DNA of 64,000 nt from the NCBI GenBank assembly GCA_017871115.1, contig JAFCIZ010000005.1, positions 4,581,501-4,645,500 of the forward strand. Reading direction: 5' to 3'. This document shows, one piece after another, positions 47,171 to 59,763 of the stretch. A model generated the notes under the pieces. The model was given only the letters and a program-made list of their open reading frames with translations, searched no databases and was not told where the DNA came from. The position numbers and the translations under genes were made by a program. Origin of the DNA: Cunninghamella blakesleeana. Lineage: Eukaryota; Mucoromycota; Mucoromycetes; Mucorales; Cunninghamellaceae. Positions within the stretch are counted from its first letter, which is position 1. Each line of letters begins with the position of its first letter.

Positions 47171-49797
47171 TTATAATTCGTCATGGAATCTATCACTATC
47201 ATCATCTTCCAAGTCATTTTGTTCAAATTCAGCTGCTCTATTTACTAAATCTTCATCCTTTTCTTTTTCTTCTGGGGTTTTTTCATCAGCTTCTTTTACT
47301 TTAACTTCGGCTTCAGCTTCTAAATTAACTCCAACTCCTTTACGAACAATGGTTTCAACCCGTTTAGTAAACCCAATCACATCTTCCAATTGATATCCAC
47401 TACGAATAGCTGTTGTTTCATAGAGAACAGTGACCAATTCAGACATATCTTCATCTACTTCTTCATTTTCTACCTTTTCTAATAATGTTTGAATTACTGG
47501 ATGAGAGGGATTGATTTCCAAAGTCTTCTTTTGTAATTTCATCATATTTAACATCATATCTTGTTGTGCTTTACTTTCAGCACCTTGTGCAGCCATTAAA
47601 CGTTCCATATGGCCAGTTAAACCATGATCACTAGCAACAATGGCCATGGGTGATTTAGTGAGACGTTTGGAGGTGGTAACTTTATCAACGTGTTGTTTCA
47701 AGACATCCTTAAGCCAAGTGAATAAAGGTTGATATTTTTGAGTATTATCCAATTCATCTTGTTCTAATCCATCTTCATCACCGAAATTTAACATACCTTT
47801 TGCAATATTAACAAACATTTTTCCATTATAACCAGGCATATTTTGAATTAACATTTCATCAATGGGATCCACCATATACAAAACTTCATACCCACGAGCT
47901 AAAAGGCGTTCCAAATAAGGAGAGTTTTCAATTTCAGCAATGGACATACCAGTAAGGTAAAAGAGATTTTTTTGGTTTTTCTTCATACGAGAAATATAAC
48001 TATCTAAACTAACCGTAGGGGAAGTAGGATCATAAGAAGATGAAAATCTTAATAAGGAAGCAATTCTTTTACGATGAGCGTTGGATTCAATAGCACCAAA
48101 TTTAAGAGCATTGCCAAATTGTTTAAAGAAAGTAGCATATTTATCTTCATCTTGTTTAGCTAATTGTGAAAACATATCCAATGCTTTCTTCACTAAATGT
48201 TTAGAGATGACACGTAAAGAACGATGTTTTTGTAAAGTTTCACGAGAAACATTTAATGGGAGATCATCTGCATCCACTACACCTTTAAGGAAAGAAAGCC
48301 ATTTAGGGAATAATTCAAATTCATCCGTAATAAAGACACGTTTAACAAAAAGTTTAACATTATGAGCTTTTTGAGCCAAGTTTTGGAAAAAGTTTGGATC
48401 AGCAGTAGTAGGGACATAAATGATAGATCTAAATTCAACATCACCTTCACCTTTATAATGAGACCATGTAATTGCTTCACCAGATGGGTTCTTTGTAAAG
48501 GATTTATAAAATTCAGTATATTCTTCATCTGTAATATCTTTAGGATTGCGCATCCAAATTGGTTTTAAAGTATTAACACGTTCCCATGAATAAACTGTTC
48601 TAATTTCTTCCTTTTTTTCTTCTTCATCATCTTTTTTTTCATCATCTAAAGATTCTTCAACAATATCATCATCTTCACTATCCTTATTTTCTTTTTCTTT
48701 AGTTGATTCTTTGGTTGTTGTAATAGTTTCATTACGAGCTGTCCAAATCATAATAGGGAAATTGATGAATTCAGAATACTTAGTGACTAAACCTTTAAGG
48801 ATATCTTGATTCAAATATTGTAAAGCATTTTCTTTTAAATGTAAAGTGATTTGAGTACCACGGCCTAAGGTATTACCACGAGGGTCTTTAGCAATAACAA
48901 AATCATCCACAGCTTCACTCATCCATACATGTTGGTCAGGATCATCATTTGATTTAGAAGCAACAGTTACTTTATCAGCAACTAAAAAGACAGAGTAAAA
49001 CCCAACACCAAACTGACCAATTTGTGTGACATCTCCTTTAGCTGTTTCTAATTTTTCTAAAAATTCAGATGTACCAGACTTTGCAATAGTACCCAAGTTT
49101 TTCATTAATTGTTCGCGAGTCATACCAATCCCAGTATCAGTAATAATTAAAGAATTGGATGCTGGATCAGCAGCAATAGAGATGGTTAAATCTTCTTGTG
49201 TTGATAAAGCAGAAGGATCAGTTAAAGCCAAAAAACGAATCTTGTCAATAGCATCAGAAGCATTAGAGATCAATTCACGTAAAAAGATTTCTCTTGATTT
49301 GTATAAAGAATTAATGATCAAACTCATCAAACGTGATATTTCAGTCTATAATCAAAATAGTAATAAAATAAAAAGAATAATAATCATATTAATAAATGAG
49401 GTACGCGTTTATTATTTATTATTTTTATATACTTTTATTATACTTTTATTTTATTTTTAGTACACTATTAATCTTTTATATTTTCAATCTTTTAATCTAT
49501 TATTATTATAATTAATATTATTATTACTATTATTATTATTATTACTATTATTCTAAAGAGTCTTTCTCTATCACAGCTATTCATTTTATTTCATTTTTAA
49601 TAAACACTTACTTGGAAAGTAAACTTTTCAGTTTCCAATTGTTCAATTTGATCAGCAGCTAAACCTTGAGTACGACCTTCAGGTTGATCTTTAAAAACAG
49701 TTTGTTGTTGTACATCAGCTGTTACAGAAGGTATAGAAATACCTAATAATCCTATAATAAGGAATATTAAAAGATAATGAACTTTGGCTGGCTTCAT
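47171..49797 (-). CDS. HSP90B1: Endoplasmic reticulum Hsp90 (Grp94/endoplasmin) with HDEL
   Basis: Minus-strand exons 49797-49612 and 49345-47171 encode 786 residues. A signal peptide (MKPAKVHYLLIFLIIGLLGI, cut near VTA-DV) and the C-terminal HDEL mark an ER-resident protein. The ATPase domain shows FLRELISNASDAIDKI, DTGIGMT and GQFGVGFYSVFL; a charged linker (Asp/Glu/Lys, about 270-310) follows; then the middle domain (YVPTTADPNFFQ, FVKRVFITDEFELFPKWLSF) and the dimerisation domain. There is no MEEVD tail, so it is not the cytosolic Hsp90. Grp94 folds secretory and membrane proteins; yeasts and most Dikarya lack it. The intron separates the leader exon from the chaperone body. An in-frame upstream ATG at 49869 would add a Phe-rich run and is unlikely. 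Confidence 0.96.
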
Positions 49798-50176
49798 TTT
49801 TCCTACAGGAGGGAAAAAATAAAAAATAAAGAACAAGAGAAAAAAGAAAAAGAAGAATTGGGAATTCAAAAGAAAAATTTATATCTCCCACTAAAAATAT
49901 TTGGCGTATGACTATTGGCCCACTTCTAATTGGCTGGATTAACTTTAATTTTTTTAAAAAAAATTAATAAATATATTTTTAAAATCATGCAAAACGTAAA
50001 TAAATAATGATACTATTATAATAGTTGGTATAATTTATTATTAAAATTAAATAAGATAAAATAAATAAACATTATAATAACATGTAATTCGAGGAAGAAC
50101 AGAATAATAATAATTGTAATAATTGTAATTATAATACTATTTTTATTCTGAAATCTTCTATTTTTTCGCTACTTAT
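49798..50176. other. Promoter region of Grp94, 3' flank of the 134-residue gene
   Basis: 379 bp. On the minus strand it contains two CCAAT boxes 15 bp apart (plus strand ATTGG at 49914 and 49929). The first overlaps an ERSE-II-like element (see separate entry). Confidence 0.55.
49914..49924 (+). promoter_or_regulatory. ERSE-II-like element upstream of Grp94
   Basis: ATTGGCCCACT matches ATTGGNCCACG, the ERSE-II of vertebrate ER-stress genes, at every fixed position but the last. It lies about 117 bp before the Grp94 ATG. Whether fungi of this type use this element is not known to me. Confidence 0.4.
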
Positions 50177-50799
50177 TTACGTAGAACTTGAAGGACCAGT
50201 GTAGGTGGAAGTGTTGATAGCATTGATGGCAGCTTGAACATTTTTTGTTAAACGTTCCTTTTCTTGGAAAAATCCATTTACAGATTCTACAGCTTCAGAA
50301 GTTCTAGTTGATAGATTACGAATAGGCTGCTGAGGCTGGGAATCGCCAGGAGCTGTACCAGATAGACTTAATAAACCGCTAGTTTTGGCATGATTTTCTA
50401 AAGATTTTAATGAACTAAATAAATGCTCAAAATCATCTATGAAAATAAATAAATAAAATAAATAGTTAAGCACGAATATATTACAATTATTTATTATTTC
50501 ATTATATATATATGTATTACAATACTATGTGTTCATATATTTATTCTTCTACTTTCTTTGTTCTTTTTGTTTTACTTTGTGCGGCAACTGGCTCATAGGA
50601 TATATTTGCTGACTTTTCACTAATATATTATAAACTTATTCTTTAATATATAATAATATTATCTATCTATTATATTCTTCTTATTGTTTCTATATTACAT
50701 TTTATCAAAAAATTCATTTCCTTTGCTTTCTATTTCAGATAACTGTGAAATAAGAGTAATAAAAGATGATCTATATTCTTGAGTTGCTTTTGAGGTCAT
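50177..50799 (-). CDS. Hypothetical small helical protein, 134 residues
   Basis: Minus-strand exons 50799-50699, 50619-50576 and 50436-50177 join in frame (DKI|EKSANISYEPVAAQ|NDFEHLF) to give 134 residues. I do not recognise it. The N-terminal half (YRSSFITLISQLSEIESKGN) and the C-terminal half (SEAVESVNGFFQEKERLTKN) are amphipathic helices with a Pro/Gln/Ser-rich link between them, as in small subunits of Mediator, tethering or kinetochore complexes. The 44-nt middle exon is needed: without it the frame breaks at once. It shares a 256-bp divergent promoter with SRP14. Confidence 0.8.
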
Positions 50800-51006
50800 T
50801 TTAAATGTTAAAATTGTATATATGTATATATATAAATATATATATTATTTTATTTATTTAATAGTAGTAAAAAAATAAAGTAAAAAAAAAAAAAATAACT
50901 AAGGAAGAAACAAAAAATTCAGTTCCAGCCACTTTTTTTTAAATTTTTTAGGTCCAATTTTTTTTAAATTTTCTCTTCATTTTTTTTCTCTCTCCTTCAT
51001 TTTTTA

Positions 51007-51047
<41 letters not shown>

Positions 51048-51055
51048 TCATCAAA

Positions 51056-51790
51056 ATGAAAGAAGTAGATCCAGTTGCAGTAAGTACCATTAGTTAATTA
51101 AAAATAATAAGTACTATATAATAAAAAGATGTACAATAAATGAAAATCTAATATATATATGGCTGTATTATTTTCTTTTTTTATTAGTTTACTGTCGAGT
51201 TAGGCAAGATGTACGAATTATCCAAAAAGAAAGGCAATGTCTCTGTCACCATGAAACGAAGTAAATTACAATAATACACGATGAAAAGTGTAAAAGGAGA
51301 ATAAGAATAAAAAACATATACACATGCACTCATATATATATACATGTACATATTCATCTTTATTTATGATATATACATTTTTATTGTTATTACTATTATT
51401 TTTCTTCTAGTGAATTCTCTTAGATTAAAACACTTAAGAAGCGTAACAAAGTCATTACCAAAAGGTGGTGAAGCAGTTATTAATAAAGAATCTGATGAAT
51501 ATCCAACTTTAGTTAGAGCAACTTATAAAGATACACGTATTAGCACTATTGTAATAATAATAATAGATATAGTCATTATATATACAATCTAAGTAGGAAA
51601 GGGTGAAAATAACTTTTTTATTTATGTAATGATTTCTTTTTCTTTATATTTTTAGGTATCACCTGAAGAATTTAACAAATTTCAAAACTCATATGCTACC
51701 GTTATTCGTGCATATATGGATAATCTTAAAAAGAAGGAACGTAACAAGAAGGCAAAAAATTCTAAAGCTCAAAAATCCAAATCTAAATAG
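51056..51790 (+). CDS. SRP14: Signal recognition particle 14 kDa subunit
   Basis: Exons 51056-51079, 51188-51260, 51411-51550 and 51656-51790 encode 123 residues. The order AFTVELGKMYELSKKKGNVS, YPTLVRATYKDTRISTIVS, SPEEFNKFQNSYATVIRAYM and a lysine-rich tail (LKKKERNKKAKNSK) is that of SRP14. With SRP9 (or SRP21) it binds the Alu domain of SRP RNA and causes elongation arrest until the ribosome reaches the ER. The first exon codes only MKEVDPVA. Confidence 0.95.
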
Positions 51791-51892
51791 ATATATATAC
51801 ATTGTATAAGAAAAATCAATTTATTCACACTTTTGCTATTTTATATATATAAAAAATGAAATTAAAAAATGAAATAAAAATTAAAAATTTAT

Positions 51893-51929
<37 letters not shown>

Positions 51930-52162
51930 CAAATATACAGAAGATATATTAGTTTATTTAAACTGAATATAACAGCTATGAAATAATAATAATAATATAT
52001 AATGTTAGTAAAAGAAAGATTATGTGATATTTAAAATTAAATAAAGTAACAAAAAGAGTATATATATATATATATATATATAAAGTAGATTAATAAGATA
52101 ATTTGGAAAATATAAATTACAATTATAAAAGTTTTTTAATGTCAAACTAGCCATTTCAATTA
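51791..52162. other. Convergent intergenic region
   Basis: A/T-rich 3' flanks with (TA)n runs at about 51896-51924 and 52059-52082. Nothing else seen. Confidence 0.55.
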
Positions 52163-53730
52163 TTAGTTTCCACCAAACCAACTTTGCCAAGTATTTCGAT
52201 TGCTTGTTTCTTCGGCTTCTTCATTAGAATTTAATAAATCTGATACTTTTGTTACAGTAGACGATGAAGGGGAAGAAGGTGTTGGATTTAATATATCACG
52301 AACAGGACCAGATGGAGGTAATGGGCGATTGCTATTTGAAACAGGAGTAAAAGATGATGTTGGTGGATGAGAATGAGGTGGTGGTGAATCTGAGTAATAG
52401 TTTGAAGTAGGAATAATTGGCGATTGAGTAGATCTTGCTGGGGGCGAGAAATAATTAGCTCGATCAGCAGGTGAATAAACTGAGGGTTGAGTTGGTGGCA
52501 TTGATGATGATGATGGTGATGATGATATATGTTCTACATTAGCTGGATAAATATATGGCGAAGAAGAGGAAGATGCCGTGGTTGGTGGAGGAGGGGAAGG
52601 ATGATAAAAGGGTGATCTCCCTGTTTGTTGAGGAATTTGTTGTCTTGGTGGTAATGGACCCTGTCTTATGACTGATGGCGAAGATGGGCTAACTTCATAT
52701 GAAGCTCCTATTGGTGGCATGGAATGTTTTTGATCTATAGCGGCAGTATTATATTTACTATATTGAGGTTGAGAAGATGATGATGGTAATGTATTAGGTT
52801 GATTGGCTTCATGACGCTGTATTATTTTACTTAATTGCATTTTTTCTTCATTATTTTGATAAAAATTACGAACTTGAATAGCTGTTTTTGATTTCATGGC
52901 ATTAGCAACCTTAGTCCAATCTCTACCATATATTTCCAAGTATTGTACAAATTCTCCACGTTCTGATACTGACCAATAAGATGAATTAGATCCTCTTTTC
53001 AATTCTGCTGTATTTTTCTTATTTATAGTATTGCCACCAGTACGTCCTGTTGAAACAGTTGTATCATCTGCTGACCATCCTTCATTTAATCCAATTGTAT
53101 CAAATTTTCCTGATGTTGTCCTTACACGTCGACGATTTTTTTGTTGTTGTAATTCTGTTGTAGGCGTTGATGGGTTAGGTGATGGTGTTGCTGTTGCTGT
53201 TGCTGTTGTTGTTTCCTTAATAATATCACGGTTAGCACCCATTTGAAACATTCCTACTAAAGCTGCAGCAGCATCTTCTTCTTCTGCTTTGAGATCTGTT
53301 CGTCCTGTTTCAGAGGTTACTAGTTGTTTTGGTGAAGTAGGTGATGAGGAAACAATATTTGAAATAGATGTTACTTTAGCTGACGATGGTAACGAAGTAT
53401 CATTCATATTTGTAGATGCGGTTGGGGTTGCTACCATTTCAGATATTGATTCTTTTCCACTTTCATTAAATGCATTAGGTCCATACTTTCGTTTATGATT
53501 AAAGTAAAAGTTACGGCATTGTTCATCCGTCTTTGTTCCAACTTTAGCGGATACTTTAACAAAATCACGCCCATATAATCTAAAAGCTTCTACAGCTGCT
53601 TGTTTATCTTGATCATTCCATTTTGCAGTCGATACACTAAGTGAATTGGATGATGTACTATCAGGAGTTCCATCACGTATTATATTTCCAGTTGTAGGTG
53701 TTTGTCGTTGTTTAGTAGTAGGTGTTGCAA

Positions 53731-53765
<35 letters not shown>

Positions 53766-56671
53766 GAAGTAATAGAGGTAGTAGAAGTAGTAGAAGTAAG
53801 AGCAGTGTTATTATTATTAACGTTGCTAATATTATTAGGAGTTATAGGTGTTACTGTTGATACAATAGCTGATGATGTTGATAATGCTGGAGTGGAAGGC
53901 GCTGTTGATCCTGCTTCATCTGCAGAATCTTCCGGAAAAATAAGGCTTGGATCAGGTACACTAGTTACTGAAGACCGTGGTGATCGTCCTTTTCTTCTAT
54001 TCACTTTTCGTCTAGCTATGGATGATGATGCTTCACTATTTAAATTTAAATGATCATCCGCATTAGTTGCTGTTGTATTTAATGTCGACGTCAATATTGA
54101 TGATGATGATGATGAAGTAGTTGTTGTGGTTGCTGTTGTGTTAGTGGAGTTTGCGTTTGAAGTAGGACGTTTTGATTTACGACGTTCAGCTACACTTTCC
54201 CAATAAGCATTAGCTTCTTCCAATTCACGTAGTTCTTTACTTTTACCTTCAGAATCTTTTTCTTTTGCTTTTCTAGAAACCTGCGCTTGACCAATATCTG
54301 CCATAAGCGCTGACCCCTTACTTTTACCTTTACGAGTTATTGCTGAAGTATCACTTGTAGCTCGTCGTATAGCTGCAGCTAATCGATCGCGTTTTTTATT
54401 TTTACCACGACGTCCTTTACGCATCAAGGCTTTAAAATCAATTTTTGTTTTTTTACGATAATAAAATAAAACACATTGAGGAGCTGTTTTGGTTTGTACA
54501 GATGCTGATATTTTATCAAACTGTTTAGGGTATTGCATATAACTTTCCATAAAAGCTGTCATTTCTTGTTGTGTCCATACATCTTCTGTTTCTGTACCAG
54601 TATGATAATAAGTTAGAGGATCTTCAATCAATCCACTTCGATCATTATATGTTCTTGATCTTTCCTTGACATCCAAAATCATAGCTGGAATGGTTGCTGT
54701 AGTTTTTGCTGCTCTTAATTCAGGATTTCTCATTTCTGCACTTTCTAAAGATTGAATGATTTCTAATAATTCCGCTTCAGATCTTGCAGCATCCGATGTC
54801 CATGCACTTTTGCCACCACTTCTTCCATTACCGCCACCGCCACCAAAAGGGGTTGCATTGCCATCCATATTAAATCGTAAAGCGTCATGATTACCAGTAA
54901 ATATAATACCATCCAAGTACTCTTCAGGTTCTTCATCTACAACTGCACTAGTATTACTACTACCACCACCACGTCCACTACGCCTACCTGATGATCTTGT
55001 GCTGCCACTACTATTATAACGATCAGATCCTCTACGTTCTTGATCCCTCATTCTATCCAAAGCCATATTTTTATTTTTCCATTGGTTATATATTTCTTTA
55101 TATTCTCGTTTAAGTCGTCGTTCTTTTTGTTTAAGTAATTTTGAATTGTTCGCCAAATAGTGAGCCATGGGTAACTTGGTTTTTTTAAAATTATCAATAT
55201 TTTGATTGTAACATGGGTAGTCTTGGATATTTTTATAAAGAGGTGCATACCATTTTTCTTCGTCTGACCAATCTGAACCATCATCAGGTTTACCTTGCCA
55301 CCCATTTAATAAACGAGAATTTTCTTTAGCAATTTCTTTATTTTTTGATATGATCATCTTGGAGAGTGCCTCATCAATATCATCATCTTGAGTTCTTATT
55401 TGATTGATTAATATTTGTGGTCGTCGTCGCATAACTGGTGATTCATTAAATGGCAAATTTTGAATATCTGTCATAGGTTGACTATTTTCACTAATTGCCT
55501 GTAATGCTTTTTGTTTGGCTTCTTCTTGTTCATTTTCATTCTCTTCATCATCATCTTCTTCTTTTATGTCAATAGGAGATCCAGCTTCCATATTTACATT
55601 TTGTTTTTCTTCCTTCTGTTGTTGTAGTTCTGACTCCCTTTTAGCTGCTTGTTCTAACATTTCTTCATACATTGATATATCATTTTCAATTTCATCAATT
55701 CTAGAAACTATTTGTTGTTGAGTCATTTCCGGTTTTATATAATCTTTATTATCTGATTCAGGATTTGAGTTTTCTTTATTTTCATCGACAGATATTGATT
55801 TTTCACTATCTTCTTTTTTTACAACTGAATCGCTATCCATTTTTACAACGTCATTATTATCATTAGGTAAAGAGAATACTGATTGTTTTTCCTCCTCTTC
55901 CTCTTCTTCCACTTCTTTTTTAATGCTATCGTCATTACTATTATTATTATCGTTTGTTAATTTAGATGTTTCTGGTATTAATTCGGTTTTAATTATTGAA
56001 TGATCTATATTTGATACATTGGGTGCACTTGCTGATGATAGAGTTGTTGTAACTTGATTATCATTATTTGTAAGATTCAAAGAGGGAGAGGATATAGAAT
56101 TACCTTTTTGTAAATTAATAGACGCTGAAGATTGTACAGGTACTTGTGTTGAAGATGATGTAGGTGAGTCAATATCCATTTGATTATCTGATACTGTACT
56201 ACGCGGTAATATTTCAATTTTCAATTTTTTCTTTGTTTTATCAACTATATTTTCTGACCGTTCTGGTGGAATAAAATTTGTTTTATTTTTTGGTTCTATA
56301 AAAATGACAATAAAATTATTATATTTTATTTATTAATTTTATTTAATTAGTTATTTATAATTATTGTTATTAATACTTATCATTTTATTTACCTTCACTT
56401 TTAATATTCTCTTCTTTGATTTCTGTATCATCGTTTACTTTATCATCTAATAAAAAGAGTAATATAAATAATAAAATAAAAATTAAAGATTAATAAAAAC
56501 GTAATTTTAAACCTAATTCTTTTTTTCTATTCTTTTTTTTTTCTTTCTTACCATGTGAAGACTGTGAGAGCGATGACGAAGGTAATTGATCATAAGCTGA
56601 GCCTGTCTTAGCTATATCTACAAAAAAAAAAAAAAAAAAAAAAAAATAGCGTTATTTAATATGCCATTGTG

Positions 56672-56704
<33 letters not shown>

Positions 56705-58254
56705 AAATAAAACAATTATCATACCATCATTAATTTTAGTATTACCAGAAACAGAGGGTATAGAAGATTTTTCGTTCGAATCCATATCATCCAATCTTGT
56801 AGTATGCGATTTAATATCATCCTTTGAAGAAGATGAAACAGAAGATCCATAATTTGTTTTACCAGAAACATCTTTTTCTCTTTCACTGCCACCACCACTA
56901 CGTTCACGACTTGAAGTACGCCAAGAAGAGGAGGATGCATTTCTATCTACTGTATTATTTGTATTAGAAGATGAATTTGGCCTTGGACGATTACGATATC
57001 TATCAAAATCCATAGAAGGACCTCTTGATATAGGTCTATAGAATTCACGATCATCAAATCTATCTCTACCATCACGATCATAATAAGGGTGTGCTCCAGG
57101 TGATGCCGGTTCACGATCTCTACCACCAGGTCGATAAGAATCACCACCAAACGGAGGAGGAGGATAGCCGGATGTTGAAGAACTTGGATATGATGAATTA
57201 TCATATCTAATATTATACCTATTATAAATAATAAAATTTGTGTAAATAAAAAAAAATAGTATACACTCATATTAATAATCTACATATATATATATACTCA
57301 TAACTACTATATTTTAATATATATATATATATATGTTTCATTTATTTATTAATTACCCATCCCGATTTCTTCGATCATAATCCCGTCTACGATCATCGTC
57401 TCTATACCTACGATCTCTATCTCGATCTCTATCACGCCAATCGTTATATCTTGAAGGATAAATTTCAGTTGGAGTTGTTGGTTTCATTGTATCATCTTTA
57501 GACTTTGTAGATATTGCCGGCTGTCTATCTACATTGCCTATATTTTGAGAATTAGTCATTTACAAAATAAAATAAAAGGAAAATAAACGAAAGCTTGTTA
57601 ACAATAAATATGTACATTTTATCAATATTTTTTTTAATTATTGTTTTTGTTGTTTAGTGTTTTATTTTTAACAATGTTCTATTTGTATAACGTACTTTCT
57701 AATCGTGCCGTTGACGAAGAAGGTTTATTTGGTTCTCTTGGTAAGTTTGTATTTGATTGATAATGATGTGAAGCTGAGAGATCATCACGATAGTATGGTG
57801 GAAATCTATCATCCCTATATAATTATAATATAATGAATAATACATTTATTAATAATAAAATAATATTATACAATATCATTGTATCTGTTTTTATTATTCT
57901 ATTTTATATTATTGCTGTTTCTATATAAATAATAATTATAAATAAATAAAAATATTAATAAATGTAAGAACTATTTCATTACCTTCCACGTATATATCTA
58001 TCATCACGCATAAGCATCATTGAACGATCTCTATCACGATCCCTTTCTCTATCCCTTTCCCTATCTCCTCTATCTCGTATTTCCCAATAATCGTCTATTT
58101 GTGCTGACATATTTCTAGGTCGATAGCCATATGAATCATAACGTGAAGAATATCTAGGTGGATAACGTCCATCGCTATAAGGTGGTGATCGAGAACGAGA
58201 CGGTGAACGTGAATGTGCTGTTCCACGAGAGGATGTTGAGCCTGATGCACTCAT
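52163..58254 (-). CDS. SNT1: SANT/Myb-domain corepressor, Snt1/NCoR-like
   Basis: Minus-strand exons 58254-57983, 57814-57696, 57537-57357, 57218-56725, 56617-56552, 56446-56393 and 56295-52163 join in frame to 1,772 residues. The first about 350 are rich in Arg, Asp, Ser and Tyr (RDRGDRERDRERDRDRD). The next part is Ser/Asp/Glu-rich with a coiled helix (RIDEIENDISMYEEMLEQAA). Three SANT domains follow at about 968-1012 (VWTQQEMTAFMESYMQYPKQ), 1287-1332 (WNDQDKQAAVEAFRLYGRDF) and 1502-1547 (WSVSERGEFVQYLEIYGRDW). Paired SANTs after a DIQNL-type segment match NCoR/SMRT and yeast Snt1, the scaffold of the Set3 histone deacetylase complex in the nucleus. The end is Pro/Ser-rich. The RD-rich exons are unusual for this family, but unbroken frames across six introns favour one gene. 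Confidence 0.87.
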
Positions 58255-58824
58255 ATGAATAGTTAAAAATAAGTTATAAATTTATTATTTTAATATAAAT
58301 AATAAATGTATTAAAAATTAGAAAAAAAAAAATGAGAGAAAAGAAAAAAAATGAGACCAAAAAAAATCAACTTTAAAAAAAACAATAACGGACATTAAAT
58401 TATTTTTTGGATTTCTAAAAAAGGAATAAGTGTTATTTACGTATATGTTCGTTTGATCATCAAACCAAGATATAAAAATAATCATATAAAATACTTGGCG
58501 ATAATATAATAACCAATATATTTAACACAAATGATGACTTTTTTTATACGTAGTTATTTTTTTTTTTGTATCATCCTCGGCAAAATAAGAAGAAAAAAAG
58601 AATATAAATATTAATATATTTAAACTAACATATAAATATATATGTATAAATATATAAAATTGCCATTTTTATTTTCTTCATGCTATATAATAATCAGTTT
58701 GGTAAGAAGAATAAAAAGGTGGGTAAAAATAATAAAAAAAAAGAAAGGATGGTTGGATTGTTATTTAATATAGATATAAAAAAATAAAATAATTATAAAT
58801 ATAAAGAGTCACACGAAACTAGAT
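58255..58824. other. Intergenic region, Snt1-like promoter
   Basis: 570 bp between two minus-strand genes. It includes the 15-bp palindrome GTTTGATCATCAAAC at 58451-58465, about 200 bp ahead of the Snt1-like ATG, and A-rich DNA. No gene seen. Confidence 0.5.
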
Positions 58825-59763
58825 TTACAATTCATCGAATTGACGAGCAAGTTCATCCAATTCATTCTTGGAAGAGTTGTACTTTTCAACAAGTTCTTCA
58901 TGTTTGGATTCCATTTCTTCTAATTCCTTTTCCAAACCGTTTACCTTACGTTCAGCTTCTTCAGCCTTAAGGTCGGCTTCATTAAAACTAAAGATAGTCA
59001 TAAACATAAAAATAATAATTATAATGACAAATGATAAAAAAATAACAAATAATAAAATCATCGTTAGTTATATGAATAGCTTACGTATTATCCTTTTATA
59101 TTTATATAAAAAACAAGTATAACAATAATAATAATAATAATAATAATAAATCTTTTCCCCTTCATACACCTCGTTTTTTAACTATTCAGCTTTTAGTTCA
59201 AGCTTTTACCTTTTTTTTTTTTCTCCTCTCCTTTCTCTTTTCTTCATATTCCCCCTTTTTTTTCCTTTTGAAAAAATAAAAATTGAATAAAAAACTTACT
59301 CGGTAGAAGTCTTTTTCAATTTAGCTTCGGTCTTTTCTAATTGTTCTTCCAAGTTCTTTACACGGATTTGAAGAGAAAGAAGTTCATGGTCCTTTGAAGT
59401 ATGTTCAGATTCCAATTGTTTAACCTTTTGTTCGAGTTCATCAGCACGAGCAGCGGCTTCATCAGCTTCGGCACGAAGGTTGTTAAGTTTCTAAGTAATA
59501 ATAAATAAATAAATAATATTAGTTTATGTTTCATGTTGATGCGCTTTTATATTTAAATACATATATATCAGCCCCAGTATTTTATTTTTTTATGATGATA
59601 AAAAAATAAAATAAAAATAGTAGTAATGATAGAATAAAATATAATAGGAATATATATTTTTATACATTATCAATCATTACATCATTATTATTTTAATTAA
59701 AATATTTTTTCCTTTCTTTTAAAGAAAAACATAATAAATACTTACTTCCTTGAATTTTTCCAT
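58825..59763 (-). CDS. Tropomyosin, short (123 residues)
   Basis: Minus-strand exons 59763-59746, 59490-59300 and 58987-58825 encode 123 residues: MEKFKE, then one continuous heptad-repeat coiled coil (KLNNLRAEADEAAARADELE, HELLSLQIRVKNLEEQLEKT) and the C-terminal ADLKAEEAERKVNGLEKELE and KYNSSKNELDELARQFDEL. Both ends match fungal tropomyosins, so it is not truncated at either side. Tropomyosin lines formin-made actin filaments and is essential for cables and the contractile ring. Yeast and fission yeast forms are 161 (Tpm2, Cdc8) or 199 (Tpm1) residues. I read both introns for a missing in-frame exon and found none. An E-box CACGTG lies at 59930-59935, about 170 bp upstream. Confidence 0.92.

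Noticed and set aside
53646..54053. Plus-strand frame opposite the Snt1-like gene
   Set aside because: It is a shadow of Asn/Thr/Ser-rich codons read on the other strand.
58988..59299. A missing tropomyosin exon in the second intron
   Set aside because: The only suggestive stretch (KLELKAE on the minus strand, near 59190-59210) hits a stop at once, lacks an acceptor and is far shorter than the roughly 114 nt needed.
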